From assembly GCA_014191855.1 (NCBI GenBank), contig BJHF01000002.1:62001-126000 (forward strand): a DNA stretch of 64,000 nt, given 5' to 3'. A program made the position numbers and the translations under genes. Below are positions 32,885 through 42,716 of this stretch, one piece after another (position 1 is the first letter of the stretch; the number at the start of each line of letters is the position of its first letter). Below the pieces are notes generated by a model, which worked only from the letters and a program-made list of their open reading frames with translations, was not told the origin of the DNA and searched no databases. This DNA is from Deltaproteobacteria bacterium (GTDB lineage: Bacteria > Myxococcota_A > UBA796 > SXON01).

Positions 32885-35800
32885 TCAGCCGGGTCCAGGT
32901 GCGACGAGACCACCTACCCCACGGCGAAACTTCCGGCGCGCCCCTCGGCCGGCCACCACGAGGTCGCCGGTGGCCACCAGATCGTCGAGCACCCGCTCCA
33001 GCCGATCCGGTGCCCCTCTCCAGCTTCGTTCGAGCGCGTCGAAGGGCAGCTCGTCGTGTTGCGTGTCGGCGCGCGGGCCAAACAGTGAGCTTTGGGGCGG
33101 CATCGCCTTGTCGAAGAGGGCCATGGCGCCGCCGCGCTCGGCGAGGGTCGGGGCAGTCGTGAGGCGCTCCTGCTCGGCACCGATCACCACCTCGCCGCGC
33201 CTCCACGCTGCCCAGCGCTCCACGACGGGGCACGGGCAGGAGGGCTGGTTGCACACTTCCTGCGCGAGCGCGTGTAGCTCCGCGTGCTCGGCGGCGTTGG
33301 CCCACCGTTTTACGTCGGGGAGGCTCTCCCACAGGCCGAGCGTGGCACCGCATCGGCGGGGGTCATCGGAGGTGGGGGCGGGCAACGGCGCGTCGGGGTG
33401 GCGCTCGGCGAGGGTGAACGCCTCAACTTGCGCCAGGGCCCGGTCCTTGTCGCGCCCACCGTTCCACCCGTAGCGGGCCGGGCTGAGGTCGGCGTAGAGG
33501 ATGAAGCGCTCGCGGGGGACGTTGAGCTTGCCGCGAGTGGCGAAGTAGCTGCTTTGGAAGTCGGCCTTGTCGAACTTCGGCGGGAGCGGGATGTTGTTCG
33601 TGACGACGCCGGACTCGTCATGGAGCGGCTCGCCTGTGCGCGGGTCGACGAGCTGGGTCACCGCTGCGTCTTCCTGGTCCTGGAGCGCCCACACCCGCTT
33701 CCACTCGTCGAGCTTGCGGAGGCCCTCCGCGGTGTAGACGCGACGGGGGTTGTCGGGGAGCGCCGCGCCTTTGAGCAACTTCTCCGCCACCACCGCGAGG
33801 TCGGTGCGCGCACCTTCCCCGGTGAAGACGGCGGCGACGGCGGCGACGCGCGGATCGCGCTGCCACGCGGAGACGACGGCTTCGAGGCGATAGGGCTTCG
33901 GGGTGGCGAGCGCGGCAGACGCCGTGTGCTTGGATTGCTCGGAGCGAGGGGCGAACAGGTCTTCAAGGCGGTCGAGGAGCCAGCGCTCGGCGCCGGAGGT
34001 CGCTTCTTTGTCGAGGTCGGGGGTTTGCCAGCGGCGCTTGTAGGCGAAGGACTCCAGTAATTGAAGGCGCGGGTCGGCCTCTATGGCGGCCATACGGGTT
34101 TCAAGGCGTTCGCGGTGGCCGCCCTGGTAGCGGGCGGGGATGTCGGTGACGCGGTCGTGGCCGTGGCGGGACCACCACTTCGACTTCTCGTCGGCGTCCG
34201 CCTCATCATCGGCGCGGGCGGCGAGGATCTCGAAGGGGCGGTGGCCGGGCGCGAGGGGCTCGATTGCGTCGGGGCCGACGGCGGGGAGCGGGTCGATCAG
34301 GGCGTAGGAGCCGTAGGTCAGCCAGTCCAGTTCTTCCTGGAGGGCGACCATGCGCTCGGTGAGGGCTCGGTAGCGGCCGCGGGCGGCGGTGAGCTTTGTG
34401 GGGAGGTCTGCGGGCGTCCAGTCGGTCGAGGCGAGGACGGCGGCGGGGAGGCAGGCGGCACGGGCGGTGGCGGTGGCGTCGAGGGCGCGGGCGAGGGCGA
34501 TGCGGGCGGGGCCGTCGCGGGTGGTGAGGGGGGCGGATTGGAGCTTGGTCGAGTCGTACTCGTAAAACTGCTCCCACGGTTCGGCCTTGATGCCCTCGCC
34601 AACCCCCTGGGCGCCCTTGCAGTGGAATACCTGTTTCATCCAGAAACCGAGCGCACTGCTGTTGAGGACGCCGAGCAGGTCCAGGTGGTCATTATCGTTG
34701 GCCACGGCGGGTAGTTTGATTACCGGGGCCGTGCGATTGAACACCTTCCCACCCCGATCAAGGACAAACTGGCTGTGGGTTGACACGAATGCGAATGTGA
34801 TGGACAACCGAGTACTCAACTTTTCAAGAGCCAAAAAGCTGAGTTCCGACCATTGTAATCCGCGTTGAATCTGGGTCTTTCCGAAGAATATCCGCCCCTG
34901 GAGACGCCAACGGTACGGCCAAAGAAACCGGAACGAGGCATCGGCCCGGCCGAGTCGAAGCGCCACGAACGAGCTGCGGTCATACGGAAAGATACACTCG
35001 GTAAGGCGCTGGGCGTAATCCCGGATGTCGTCCCCAACTCCGAATCCACAGACTTGGTCGGCAGGGACACCCATTCTTGCGAGGCTTCCTGGGCTGTGAG
35101 TAAAGACATCGTCTTCAAGCGTGAGTGCCATAACCCCGGTTGAAGCTGCGACCTGGGCAACAGTCTCGGAGGCCGCATCCTCCATCTCCTTCTTGATTTC
35201 CGCAGCGAATCCGCCCCCCAAGCTCCATGGATGGGCTTCGTAGGTACGGCGGGTCAGTATCTTCTTGGTCACATAGGGGTTCGCGTCCTCGGGTCCGTCG
35301 CCCAGCGCGGTGATTGCGCTCCAAACCATGCCCCGCTCCTCCTCGCCCTCCTTCGGTCGCTTCGGTTCTCCGCGCTTCCCCAGCGCCGCCCACACCAGGT
35401 CGCTCGCTGGCGCTCGCGCCCGGCCAAATAGGATGACCGTCGGAGTCCCGTGCCCCGGGATGTACGCCCCCGAGGTGTCCACAACTCCGGTGAGGTCCCA
35501 ACGCGGAAAAACAGTCTCTACCAGCTTTTTTCCAAATTCACGCTTCATGAAGCTGTTCGCCGTGATTTGCCCCATGAAGCCACCGCGCGTCCCCAGTACG
35601 AACAGGCGCTCCACGAATGGCGCAGAAAGCGCATACTTGCCGGCTGCGGAGCGTGGCCAGAACACCCGATAATCATCCCGCTTCTTCACATCCTTGGGCG
35701 TGATGTACGGCGGATTCCCGACCACGACATGGAACGCCCGATCAAGGAACCTCGCGTTGCGCTCTCGCTCTTCAGGCGTTGCGTACGACGAAAGCAGGTC

Positions 35801-36820
35801 GTTCCCCGCGAACAACGTGCCCTGTTTTCCCGCGTGCGCCCCGCGCTCCCACGGGATCAGCGAGTCCAGCACCGCGAGGTTGAACGTCAGCGTTCGCAGC
35901 CGCCCCAGGTCCCGCTCGCCCGTCCACGCCATCACCTCCAGCAGCAGCCGAAAGCGCGCGATGTCCACCGCGTGCGCGTTGATGTCGGATCCCCACACCG
36001 AGGCCCGCGCCCGCTCGCCCGCCTCCCACCGGCCCAAACCCCGAGCCTCCAACCACGCCGCGAGCCGCCGCCACGCACCGATCAGAAAGTGCCCGCTCCC
36101 GCAGGTGGGATCGAGCACGCGGAAGGTCTCGTCCTTCGCCCGAAGCGCCTCGGGGTCGAACTCCACGAGCGCGGGGGTGAGCGTCTTGTCGAGGATGTAC
36201 GACTCGACGAAGTGCGGTGTCTGCAACAGGGCAAAGCGCTTGCGCACCTCGCCGTCGAGGTCCTGGTACAGGTCCCCGAGGAAGCGGCTTTCGAACCCGC
36301 CGCCATTTGTGTCGGCGGCGGTGCCGCCCGCCTCGACCGGCCGCCAGTCGTAGAGCAGGTTCCCCCGCCCGTCTTCTTTGTGCCACAGGGTCCACGCCTC
36401 GCGGCAGAGGTCCTCGCTTGGCAGTGCCAATTCCTCGTCGCCTGCCTCGAACAGGGTGGGAAAGTCCGTCGCGAGGTCGCTGAAGATGAACGCGAAATAG
36501 GCCCGTTTTCCCAGCGCCGGGGCGAGTTGCCGGAACGCTTCCTCGCCGCGCAAGCCCCGGATCCGCTCGAACTCCAGCGCGCCCAAGTCTTCGAGCACGC
36601 GAACGTAAACCGTCCGCAACAGGAACTGCACCGCGCTCTTGCGGGCGGCCATCGCCGTGTAGTCGTCCGCGCGCCCGCCGACTTCGGCGGCAGCGTGGCG
36701 CTTCGCGCTGGCGGCCTGCATGACAGGGTCCGCGCGCACGGCGGCGATGTGCGCCTCAGCGATGCGCTTCTCCAGCTTCTGGAGGTCTTTCAGCAGCGTC
36801 TTGTACGTTTCGGCGTTCAT
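32885..36820 (-). CDS. pglX: BREX N6-adenine DNA methyltransferase PglX
   Basis: A 1311-residue class 1 methyltransferase. The SAM-binding motif DPTCGSGHF is at residues 237-245 (motif I) and the catalytic NPPY at 369-372 (motif IV, VVGNPPYITPKD), giving N6-adenine specificity. A long C-terminal half carries the target-recognition region. PglX methylates host DNA at a BREX motif and so marks self, while non-methylated phage DNA is blocked. Its ATG overlaps the stop of the last small paralog gene (ATGA). Length fits the type 2 form. No frameshift or phase-variable tract is seen in the gene. Confidence 0.95.
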   Translation of the reverse strand: MNAETYKTLLKDLQKLEKRIAEAHIAAVRADPVMQAASAKRHAAAEVGGRADDYTAMAARKSAVQFLLRTVYVRVLEDLGALEFERIRGLRGEEAFRQLAPALGKRAYFAFIFSDLATDFPTLFEAGDEELALPSEDLCREAWTLWHKEDGRGNLLYDWRPVEAGGTAADTNGGGFESRFLGDLYQDLDGEVRKRFALLQTPHFVESYILDKTLTPALVEFDPEALRAKDETFRVLDPTCGSGHFLIGAWRRLAAWLEARGLGRWEAGERARASVWGSDINAHAVDIARFRLLLEVMAWTGERDLGRLRTLTFNLAVLDSLIPWERGAHAGKQGTLFAGNDLLSSYATPEERERNARFLDRAFHVVVGNPPYITPKDVKKRDDYRVFWPRSAAGKYALSAPFVERLFVLGTRGGFMGQITANSFMKREFGKKLVETVFPRWDLTGVVDTSGAYIPGHGTPTVILFGRARAPASDLVWAALGKRGEPKRPKEGEEERGMVWSAITALGDGPEDANPYVTKKILTRRTYEAHPWSLGGGFAAEIKKEMEDAASETVAQVAASTGVMALTLEDDVFTHSPGSLARMGVPADQVCGFGVGDDIRDYAQRLTECIFPYDRSSFVALRLGRADASFRFLWPYRWRLQGRIFFGKTQIQRGLQWSELSFLALEKLSTRLSITFAFVSTHSQFVLDRGGKVFNRTAPVIKLPAVANDNDHLDLLGVLNSSALGFWMKQVFHCKGAQGVGEGIKAEPWEQFYEYDSTKLQSAPLTTRDGPARIALARALDATATARAACLPAAVLASTDWTPADLPTKLTAARGRYRALTERMVALQEELDWLTYGSYALIDPLPAVGPDAIEPLAPGHRPFEILAARADDEADADEKSKWWSRHGHDRVTDIPARYQGGHRERLETRMAAIEADPRLQLLESFAYKRRWQTPDLDKEATSGAERWLLDRLEDLFAPRSEQSKHTASAALATPKPYRLEAVVSAWQRDPRVAAVAAVFTGEGARTDLAVVAEKLLKGAALPDNPRRVYTAEGLRKLDEWKRVWALQDQEDAAVTQLVDPRTGEPLHDESGVVTNNIPLPPKFDKADFQSSYFATRGKLNVPRERFILYADLSPARYGWNGGRDKDRALAQVEAFTLAERHPDAPLPAPTSDDPRRCGATLGLWESLPDVKRWANAAEHAELHALAQEVCNQPSCPCPVVERWAAWRRGEVVIGAEQERLTTAPTLAERGGAMALFDKAMPPQSSLFGPRADTQHDELPFDALERSWRGAPDRLERVLDDLVATGDLVVAGRGARRKFRRGVGGLVAPGPG

Positions 36821-37254
36821 GGGCGGCGGCCCCCCGGGGCCGGGGATGGCGTCGTGAGCTTCGTGAACTCGGCGCGGATATACGGCTCACCGTCCCGCAT
36901 CACCACCTCGGTGTGAACCACAAACCGAGCGTCGGCGGGCTGGAGCGTGAGGCAACGGGTGAGGATGGCGTTGGCGATCCGTGCGCGCCGGGGCTCCCCG
37001 CGCGGCAAGGCTCGCCAGCGGTCGATCAGGTCCGGACCGGCGAGGTTTTGGGCGCCTCCGAGGAATCGGGAGACGTTCCAAGCCAGCGCGGCGAGCTCGG
37101 CCAGTTCGGCGACGCCTTCGGGGTTGTCGGGCGGATTCAGCTCGCATTCGAAGGGCTGTGCCAGCGCGGCGAGCACGGCCGACATCGGCACTTCCGCCTC
37201 AGATTCGGGCTGCGGTGCAGGACGGCGCGGAGACCGGGGGTTCCACCTCGCCAT
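36817..37254 (-). CDS. BREX-embedded small paralog 4 (unknown family)
   Basis: 145 residues, MARWNPRSPRRPAPQP at the start. It shares with its three upstream neighbours the N-terminal tag M-(G/A)-(K/R)-W-(K/N), a central LAALAWNVSRFLGG motif and a C-terminal strand after a basic/Pro/Asp segment (PADARFVVHTEVVMRDGE). It is the most divergent of the four: the Asp-Arg-Arg-x-x-T-G motif is replaced by DARFVVHTEV. Its start overlaps the previous stop by one base (TGATG) and its stop overlaps the pglX start by 4, so translation is coupled to pglX. Soluble, no signal peptide. Function unknown. Confidence 0.7.
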   Translation of the reverse strand: MARWNPRSPRRPAPQPESEAEVPMSAVLAALAQPFECELNPPDNPEGVAELAELAALAWNVSRFLGGAQNLAGPDLIDRWRALPRGEPRRARIANAILTRCLTLQPADARFVVHTEVVMRDGEPYIRAEFTKLTTPSPAPGGRRP

Positions 37255-37727
37255 CAGGGAGTCCCGATTGAGGCGGCGCGAAGACGCAGAAGCGAGCCTT
37301 CAATCTCCACGTTGACGCCGGTCAGCAGGCGTCGGTCGTCAGGCTGCAGCTCGCGGGCTCGGTCGAGCATGGCCCAAATCTCCGGGGCCAGCTCCGGCGC
37401 CAGTCGGCACATCTCACGCAGGCCGGCGAGGGCGGCTGCGGAGGCGTCGCCCCGCACGCGGGAGGAGTTCCACGCTTGCATCGCGATGGTGGCCAGCAGC
37501 CGGTTGGTCTGCAAATCTGTGGGACAGCCCAACCGCTCGCGGGTCGGGCCCATCAAGTGGTCGATGATGTCGACGTTCTGCACGATGTCTCGACGCGTGG
37601 CTTTCACCAGCACCTTCCTACCCAGGAGCGCCTCGGCGTGCGCGCCGGCCTCGGCGATCCGCTCCGCCGTTTGCACGATTCGACCGGAACGCGGGCGCAG
37701 GCGGGGGTTGGGTTTCCATTTGCCCAT
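37254..37727 (-). CDS. BREX-embedded small paralog 3 (unknown family)
   Basis: 157 residues beginning MGKWKPNPRLRPRSGRIVQT. The start at 37727 is set by the TGATG overlap with the preceding paralog and by the conserved MGKWKP opening; the open frame upstream of it is a translation of the neighbour in another frame. The middle has MQAWNSSRVRG, matching AWN-x-SR in all four copies, and the end has PDDRRLLTGVNVEIEGSLLR, close to the end of paralog 1. The N-terminal 40 residues after the tag are longer than in paralog 2 and helix-rich. Function unknown; likely to act with PglW/PglX by position. Confidence 0.72.
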   Translation of the reverse strand: MGKWKPNPRLRPRSGRIVQTAERIAEAGAHAEALLGRKVLVKATRRDIVQNVDIIDHLMGPTRERLGCPTDLQTNRLLATIAMQAWNSSRVRGDASAAALAGLREMCRLAPELAPEIWAMLDRARELQPDDRRLLTGVNVEIEGSLLRLRAASIGTP

Positions 37728-38131
37728 CAGTCGATCTCGCTGGACGTGGCGTGCACGACCACCCCGCTGTCGACAACGCGGATGCTGGCCCCCGTGACGA
37801 CGCGGCGATCCGTGGGAAAATCCCGACACGCGATTTCAAATATCCAACCGTACACCGCGGTGATGTTTGGATTGCCCCGGCACGCTTCGTCGTGGGCCTC
37901 GTCCACGAGCGCGCGCATATGCTCCCCCTGGAGCGCAAGGCGCGAGGCATTCCACGCCAATTTGCACAGCTCCAGCCACGCCTCGTATCCCGACTCCGTT
38001 TCGGGGATCTCCGACCGCTCCGTGATGTGTGCGATCAGCTCCCCGAGGATCGCGGACATCGGGGGCCGGGCGCTGCGAGCGCGCTGCCGGCCGGCCCGGA
38101 CGAGCCGGGGATCGGGCTTCCACTTGCCCAT
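37727..38131 (-). CDS. BREX-embedded small paralog 2 (unknown family)
   Basis: 134 residues, the shortest copy: MGKWKPDPRLVRAGRQRARS, then PPMSAILGELIAHITE, the shared CKLAWNASRLALQGE motif, and the C-terminal PTDRRVVTGASIRVVDSGVV. The sequence pattern, helix-helix-AWNxSR helix-basic turn-beta strands, is the same in its neighbours but identity is low, so the duplications are old or rapidly diverging. One-base TGATG overlaps join it to paralogs 1 and 3. No catalytic residues are evident. Confidence 0.72.
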   Translation of the reverse strand: MGKWKPDPRLVRAGRQRARSARPPMSAILGELIAHITERSEIPETESGYEAWLELCKLAWNASRLALQGEHMRALVDEAHDEACRGNPNITAVYGWIFEIACRDFPTDRRVVTGASIRVVDSGVVVHATSSEID

Positions 38132-38616
38132 CAGTCGTCCCCACCAACCGAGGCCGCGTTCACCCGCATCTCGCCACCCCCGAGGATGTCAACCGTGACG
38201 CCCGTGATCAGGCGGTGATCCTCGGGGTACATCCTGCGAGCGCGAGAGAGCACGGCCTCGAATACCGGCGCCATATCGGGTTCCAAGTCCGCGACCTTGC
38301 GCCGCGCTGCTTCCACCTCGGCCAGCGAGCCCTCGCCGCGGAGGGCCAGGCGCGAGACGTTCCACGCCGTCGAGCACAGCAGCGCGAGTGTCTCCATCGG
38401 CCGTTTTTCCACGGGGATGTCCACGAGTCGCCGGATGGGGGCCATCAAGTCGACGAGTATCGCCGAGGCGGCAACGCGGGTGCCGCGCAGGGGACGCTGA
38501 ATCGGGTCCGCTTCTGTGCCCACGATCCGGGCCAGGCCGTTCGTGGCCGCGCGTTCGGCACCGGCGAGAGCGTTCGTTGAGCTGCGCCGCGCCCGCTTCG
38601 CTTTCCACTTGCCCAT
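38131..38616 (-). CDS. BREX-embedded small paralog 1 (unknown family)
   Basis: 161 residues, MGKWKAKRARRSSTNALAGA at the start. ATG 38616 was chosen over the codon just before it because it overlaps the pglW stop as TGATG and gives the shared MGKWK opening. Conserved features are CSTAWNVSRLALRGEGSL in the middle and YPEDHRLITGVTVDILGGGE at the end. It is the closest of the set to paralogs 2 and 3. First of four tandem copies between pglW and pglX; such a cassette is not part of the standard type 2 BREX gene list known to me. Confidence 0.72.
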   Translation of the reverse strand: MGKWKAKRARRSSTNALAGAERAATNGLARIVGTEADPIQRPLRGTRVAASAILVDLMAPIRRLVDIPVEKRPMETLALLCSTAWNVSRLALRGEGSLAEVEAARRKVADLEPDMAPVFEAVLSRARRMYPEDHRLITGVTVDILGGGEMRVNAASVGGDD

Positions 38617-41600
38617 CAAACACTCTCCAGGAACACCGCACCCATGTCCGGCGTACAGGCGAGGTTATACCGCTCGTTCAGCCGCACGCGGTCGTCGTGG
38701 ACGCCGCCCGGGATCGCAAACACCACGAGGCCGTGGGTGCCGCCGCGGGCACGTTCGTAGAAGCCGCTGAGCCAGTCCATCAGGCCGAGGGTGCCGAGCA
38801 GCGCCGGGCGGGCGAACACCGTGACCACCCCCGGCCGCGCGTCACGCTCCAACTGGCGCAGCGCCGGCCGCACTTCGTCCGCAACCCAGCCCCAGTCGGC
38901 CTTGGGGTTCGCTTCGAAGTAAGGCACCTGCTCCCAAAGCTCCGCCGCCTTCAGCGCGTCGATCACCGTGCGGTCCACATCTTCGAAGCGCACGCGGTCG
39001 TCCCCCAATTCCGCTCGAAGCCAGCCGACAAGCTCCCGGGAGCACCGATGGGCGGACTCCGGCCGCATCACGACCACCCGCACGCCGCCGCGGTCCACCT
39101 GCGCTACCAGGGAGCGCACCACGCCAGCCTCCGGCCCGGCTCGCTGTCGCGGCACCGTCGCATCCACGATGGGGTTCACCACCGGCGAAGCCAGGGAAAC
39201 GCGACCGGGATCCGACCACACCCCGCCATCCAACCGATACCCCGCCTGCTCCAACGTGAGCGCGAGATCGTCGCAGTCGCCCACTCCCTCCCAGCGGCTC
39301 CGGGCCTCGATCACCAGCTCCTCCGCCGACGCCTGGGCAGTTCCGACCGGGCGGAGCTGGATGAGCGCATCGACCAATGGCACCGGAGGCAAGTAGAGCG
39401 CACCCAACGCATCGATCCGCAGGTTGGGCGAGAGGGCGAGCAATGCGTCGAGGAGCCCGGTCGCGTCGGCACCCCAGCGCACCAGGGCCCGGCGCGTGTC
39501 CTCGTCGAGCGCGTCCCATGTGGTCGCCTCCAACGTGCGCCGGAACCGGGGCGGCCACTGCACTGTGTCCTCCAGCGCCTCCACGAGCACCGGCAGCGCC
39601 TCAACCCGCCAGGGTGGACGAGCGACGTACTCCAAACCACCCGCGTCGGTCGGCCGAAGGTCGTCGCGGAGGAGCAACGCCGCCAATCTCGCGTAGCCAC
39701 TCGCCGAGACCGCCCCGCGTGGACGCAAGGGAAGCCGGTTGGTGAGCGCCTCCGCCACCTCGTCGAGTCCGGCGAACCCCACAGCCGGCAGCAGCTCCTC
39801 CACGAGCCCGACGAGCTGGCGGCCGACGCTCCCCGGCTTCCGCAGGTCATCGGTGTCGATGAGCTGATGGATGCGCTGGCGACTGACGCCGAGCAGCTCC
39901 CCCGCTCCGGGGAAATCCCGCGCATGGCCATCGTTGAGCCCCACCACGGCGGCAAGCGCGGCGTAGGCTCGATCCCCCACCTCGGCACGCAGGGCCTCGT
40001 CCAGCGCGTCGAGCCCGTCGAAGCCCCCGTCGCGACCGGCCAGCCGGACGAGGTGTTTTCGGGTGGCGTCTCTCCGTTCCACGGGGAAGTTCGGCAGCCC
40101 AGCGAGCGCCACGAGCGGCATCCTCGCCAGGTCGCCCACCGTGCGGATGCCGCGTTCACCAAACGCCGCGGTTTGCCCCTTGCTGAGCCCCAGCTCCACG
40201 CTCCCGAGCAAGCGTTCATCGTTCGCCAATGCCGGGTAGTACCGCTCCAACGCTGCGGGGGCCTCGGTGGGCAGATCGGGCCAGCGCGCCCGAGCCTGAT
40301 CGGCGTAGGCCAATAGCTCCCGGGTGGTCTTGGCCCCGACGTTGGGGAGTCGGGCGAGGAGCGGGGCGTCCAACGCCGCGAAGTCACCCACCGTGACGAC
40401 GGCGAGCCGCGCCAGGGCGCCTTGGGCCCGCACCGACAGGGGCAGGTCGTTCACCAGATCGCCCGGCGCTGCCGCTTCGGGCAGGGCGGCGGTGTCGGCC
40501 GAGCGGGTTCGCGACGGGCGGGCGGAGGCGAGCGCGCCATCCAGCGCCACCAACGCTTCGGGAATGCCCCGCGGGCGGCGCTCCCTCGTGGGCGAGAGGG
40601 CCGCCACGAAGACTCCGGCCAGCGCCTTTGCCGCCGCCGGACTGAACGAATCCGGGAACAGCTCCGGCTCGATGGCGGGCTCGTGACCGCTGTCGGGCGC
40701 AGCGGAGCCGAAAGGGTGAGCGCCGGTGAGGAGCTGGTACAGAACGAGGAAGGCGGCGTATTGGTCGTTCGCCTTCGTCCACCTCCCCTCGGCATACAAC
40801 AGCGGGTCTTTGTACTGCACGGTGCCGACGGCCAAGCCGCCCTCGGCGCTGAGGTTCGCCGCGAGGCCGAGGTCCACCAAGGTCACCCGAGCGTCCGGCT
40901 CCCGGAGCATGACATTGTCGGGCTTGACGTCGCGATGGAGGAAGCCCGCTTCGTGCAGCGCGTGCAACCCGCCCAAAAGGCCGCGCGCGACGTCGAGGAA
41001 CCGCGCAGGCTCGAAGGGATCGCCAGCCCCGGCCCAGAGCGTCGCCGTCACCCCCTCCACGAACGCGAGGCCGAGCACGATGTGGTCGCCCTCGGGCTCG
41101 ATGCTCAACACATCCACGACATTCGTGTGCTTCACCGCCCGACCGATGCGGTACTCCTCCCGCAGGTGGGGCGCGTGCACAGCCTCGGCGATCTTGAGCA
41201 CGACCACGCCCTCGGCGTGCAGGTGGGTCGCCAGCCACGTCGTGCTGGTGGACCCTCGCCCCAGCCGCTGCTTCAGCACGTAGCTCCCGCGCACTTCGCG
41301 CCCCACCGCCCACTCGGTCGGGGTGGCCACCTTGGTCAGCTCCGCGTGCGCCGCTTCCAGCGCCTCCGCCACCTCCTCGGCCCCGGCAGGTCGATGCGCC
41401 GGGTCGGGATGCAGCAGGGCAACGAGCGTGCGGAACACGGCTGGTGGTACCTGTCGCCCACCGACGTCGAAGGGCACGAGGCTGAAGGGGCGAAGTACCG
41501 CATCTGGCGTGGCAAAGAGCGGCCGGCCCGCGAACAGCTCGTGGAGCAACGCGCCGAGGGAGAACAGGTCGGAACGAGCCGTCGCCTCCCCGGATCGCAG

Positions 41601-42716
41601 CGCTTCGGGCGCGCTGCAGCGAAAGCTCGGATCCCCCAGCGACGTGCCGGTGATCGTTTGGCTCACGGCGGTGAGATCGCGGGCGAGGTCGAAGCCCGTG
41701 AGCCGAACGTCCGCCTGCGCTTCGCCGCTTCGGCCCGTCACAAGTACCGCCTCGGGGCACAAGCGCCGATGAACGAGTCCGCGGGCGTGTACCCAGGCGA
41801 CAGACCGAGCCACCCGGGCGGCGACCGCGAGCCGCGGGGCCAACCCGGGCGCCCGGTCTCGAACCCACACGTCGCAGGGCACCAGCGGCGTCGTGTCATC
41901 GAACATCAACACCACGCGCCGCGGATCGTCGGTGACCTCGAAGAAGTCGCGGTAGCCAAGCAGATCTGGGCCCCCACGCAGCTTCTCGTGGAGCGTGGCC
42001 TCCCGCATCGCGTGGTTGCGCGTGCGTTCGCGCTCGGCAGTGTCCTCGCCGCTCACGGTGTGGACGTGGAGCACGCGCTTGTCGTCCCCACGTCGGGCCA
42101 GCCATGCCTGATAAGGGCGGTCTTCCGCCGCGAGCCGCTGTTCGAGGTGGAAGCCGTTGATCTGTTCCGGCGCGCGCGTAGCCGAGCCGTCGTTCAGGAA
42201 CTTGTGGACGGCGCTGAGCACCCCCGGCGCGATGCGACGCCCATCGCCGAAGGCGGTGGGCGTCGTGAGCGCCTGAACGATGTCCCGCTGGGTGCAGACC
42301 AGACTCGCGAAGTCGGGGGTGATGTGCGGGACCGCGTCGCCCCGCGACAAGAACACGAGCCCCTGCACCCACACGTCGGCAAGGTCGCGACGAAGCGCGA
42401 TGAGGCGGCCCTTGAGTGAGCGGGACTTCGCGAGGATCAACGGGAGCGGTGACTGAACGAAGGCACCATCGGCCAGCGTCCAGCGATCTCGATTGCCGGT
42501 GATCGTGCCGCCCCAGCTCTTCAGCTCGACGGCGAACACCCCGTGAGGCGCCACCACCACCGCGTCGTGCTCGTAGGTTTGCGCCCGTTGCCCCGTCGCC
42601 AGCTCGATGTTGCTGTACACGACGTAGTTGTCCGGCAATCCAGCGACCAACGCCCGGATGCCTCGTGCTTCGCCGTCGTGGGCCGGGAGGCCCTTGGCCA
42701 CATGCCGTGCCGCCAT
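38616..42716 (-). CDS. pglW: BREX serine/threonine kinase PglW
   Basis: A 1366-residue protein. Residues about 10-150 form a NERD (nuclease-related) domain (YEHDAVVVAPHGVFAVELKS with Glu-x-Lys). A first kinase-like domain around residues 200-430 is degenerate: HRRLCPEAVL near 316 replaces the HRDxKPxN loop. A second kinase (about 475-730) is intact, with RLGRGSTSTTW, HRDVKPDN at 594-601 and VDLGLA in place of DFG. The C-terminal half includes helix-hairpin-helix-like segments (LPNVGAKTTRELLAYA). PglW is the type 2 BREX signature kinase. Its ATG overlaps the preceding stop by one base. Confidence 0.93.
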   Translation of the reverse strand: MAARHVAKGLPAHDGEARGIRALVAGLPDNYVVYSNIELATGQRAQTYEHDAVVVAPHGVFAVELKSWGGTITGNRDRWTLADGAFVQSPLPLILAKSRSLKGRLIALRRDLADVWVQGLVFLSRGDAVPHITPDFASLVCTQRDIVQALTTPTAFGDGRRIAPGVLSAVHKFLNDGSATRAPEQINGFHLEQRLAAEDRPYQAWLARRGDDKRVLHVHTVSGEDTAERERTRNHAMREATLHEKLRGGPDLLGYRDFFEVTDDPRRVVLMFDDTTPLVPCDVWVRDRAPGLAPRLAVAARVARSVAWVHARGLVHRRLCPEAVLVTGRSGEAQADVRLTGFDLARDLTAVSQTITGTSLGDPSFRCSAPEALRSGEATARSDLFSLGALLHELFAGRPLFATPDAVLRPFSLVPFDVGGRQVPPAVFRTLVALLHPDPAHRPAGAEEVAEALEAAHAELTKVATPTEWAVGREVRGSYVLKQRLGRGSTSTTWLATHLHAEGVVVLKIAEAVHAPHLREEYRIGRAVKHTNVVDVLSIEPEGDHIVLGLAFVEGVTATLWAGAGDPFEPARFLDVARGLLGGLHALHEAGFLHRDVKPDNVMLREPDARVTLVDLGLAANLSAEGGLAVGTVQYKDPLLYAEGRWTKANDQYAAFLVLYQLLTGAHPFGSAAPDSGHEPAIEPELFPDSFSPAAAKALAGVFVAALSPTRERRPRGIPEALVALDGALASARPSRTRSADTAALPEAAAPGDLVNDLPLSVRAQGALARLAVVTVGDFAALDAPLLARLPNVGAKTTRELLAYADQARARWPDLPTEAPAALERYYPALANDERLLGSVELGLSKGQTAAFGERGIRTVGDLARMPLVALAGLPNFPVERRDATRKHLVRLAGRDGGFDGLDALDEALRAEVGDRAYAALAAVVGLNDGHARDFPGAGELLGVSRQRIHQLIDTDDLRKPGSVGRQLVGLVEELLPAVGFAGLDEVAEALTNRLPLRPRGAVSASGYARLAALLLRDDLRPTDAGGLEYVARPPWRVEALPVLVEALEDTVQWPPRFRRTLEATTWDALDEDTRRALVRWGADATGLLDALLALSPNLRIDALGALYLPPVPLVDALIQLRPVGTAQASAEELVIEARSRWEGVGDCDDLALTLEQAGYRLDGGVWSDPGRVSLASPVVNPIVDATVPRQRAGPEAGVVRSLVAQVDRGGVRVVVMRPESAHRCSRELVGWLRAELGDDRVRFEDVDRTVIDALKAAELWEQVPYFEANPKADWGWVADEVRPALRQLERDARPGVVTVFARPALLGTLGLMDWLSGFYERARGGTHGLVVFAIPGGVHDDRVRLNERYNLACTPDMGAVFLESV

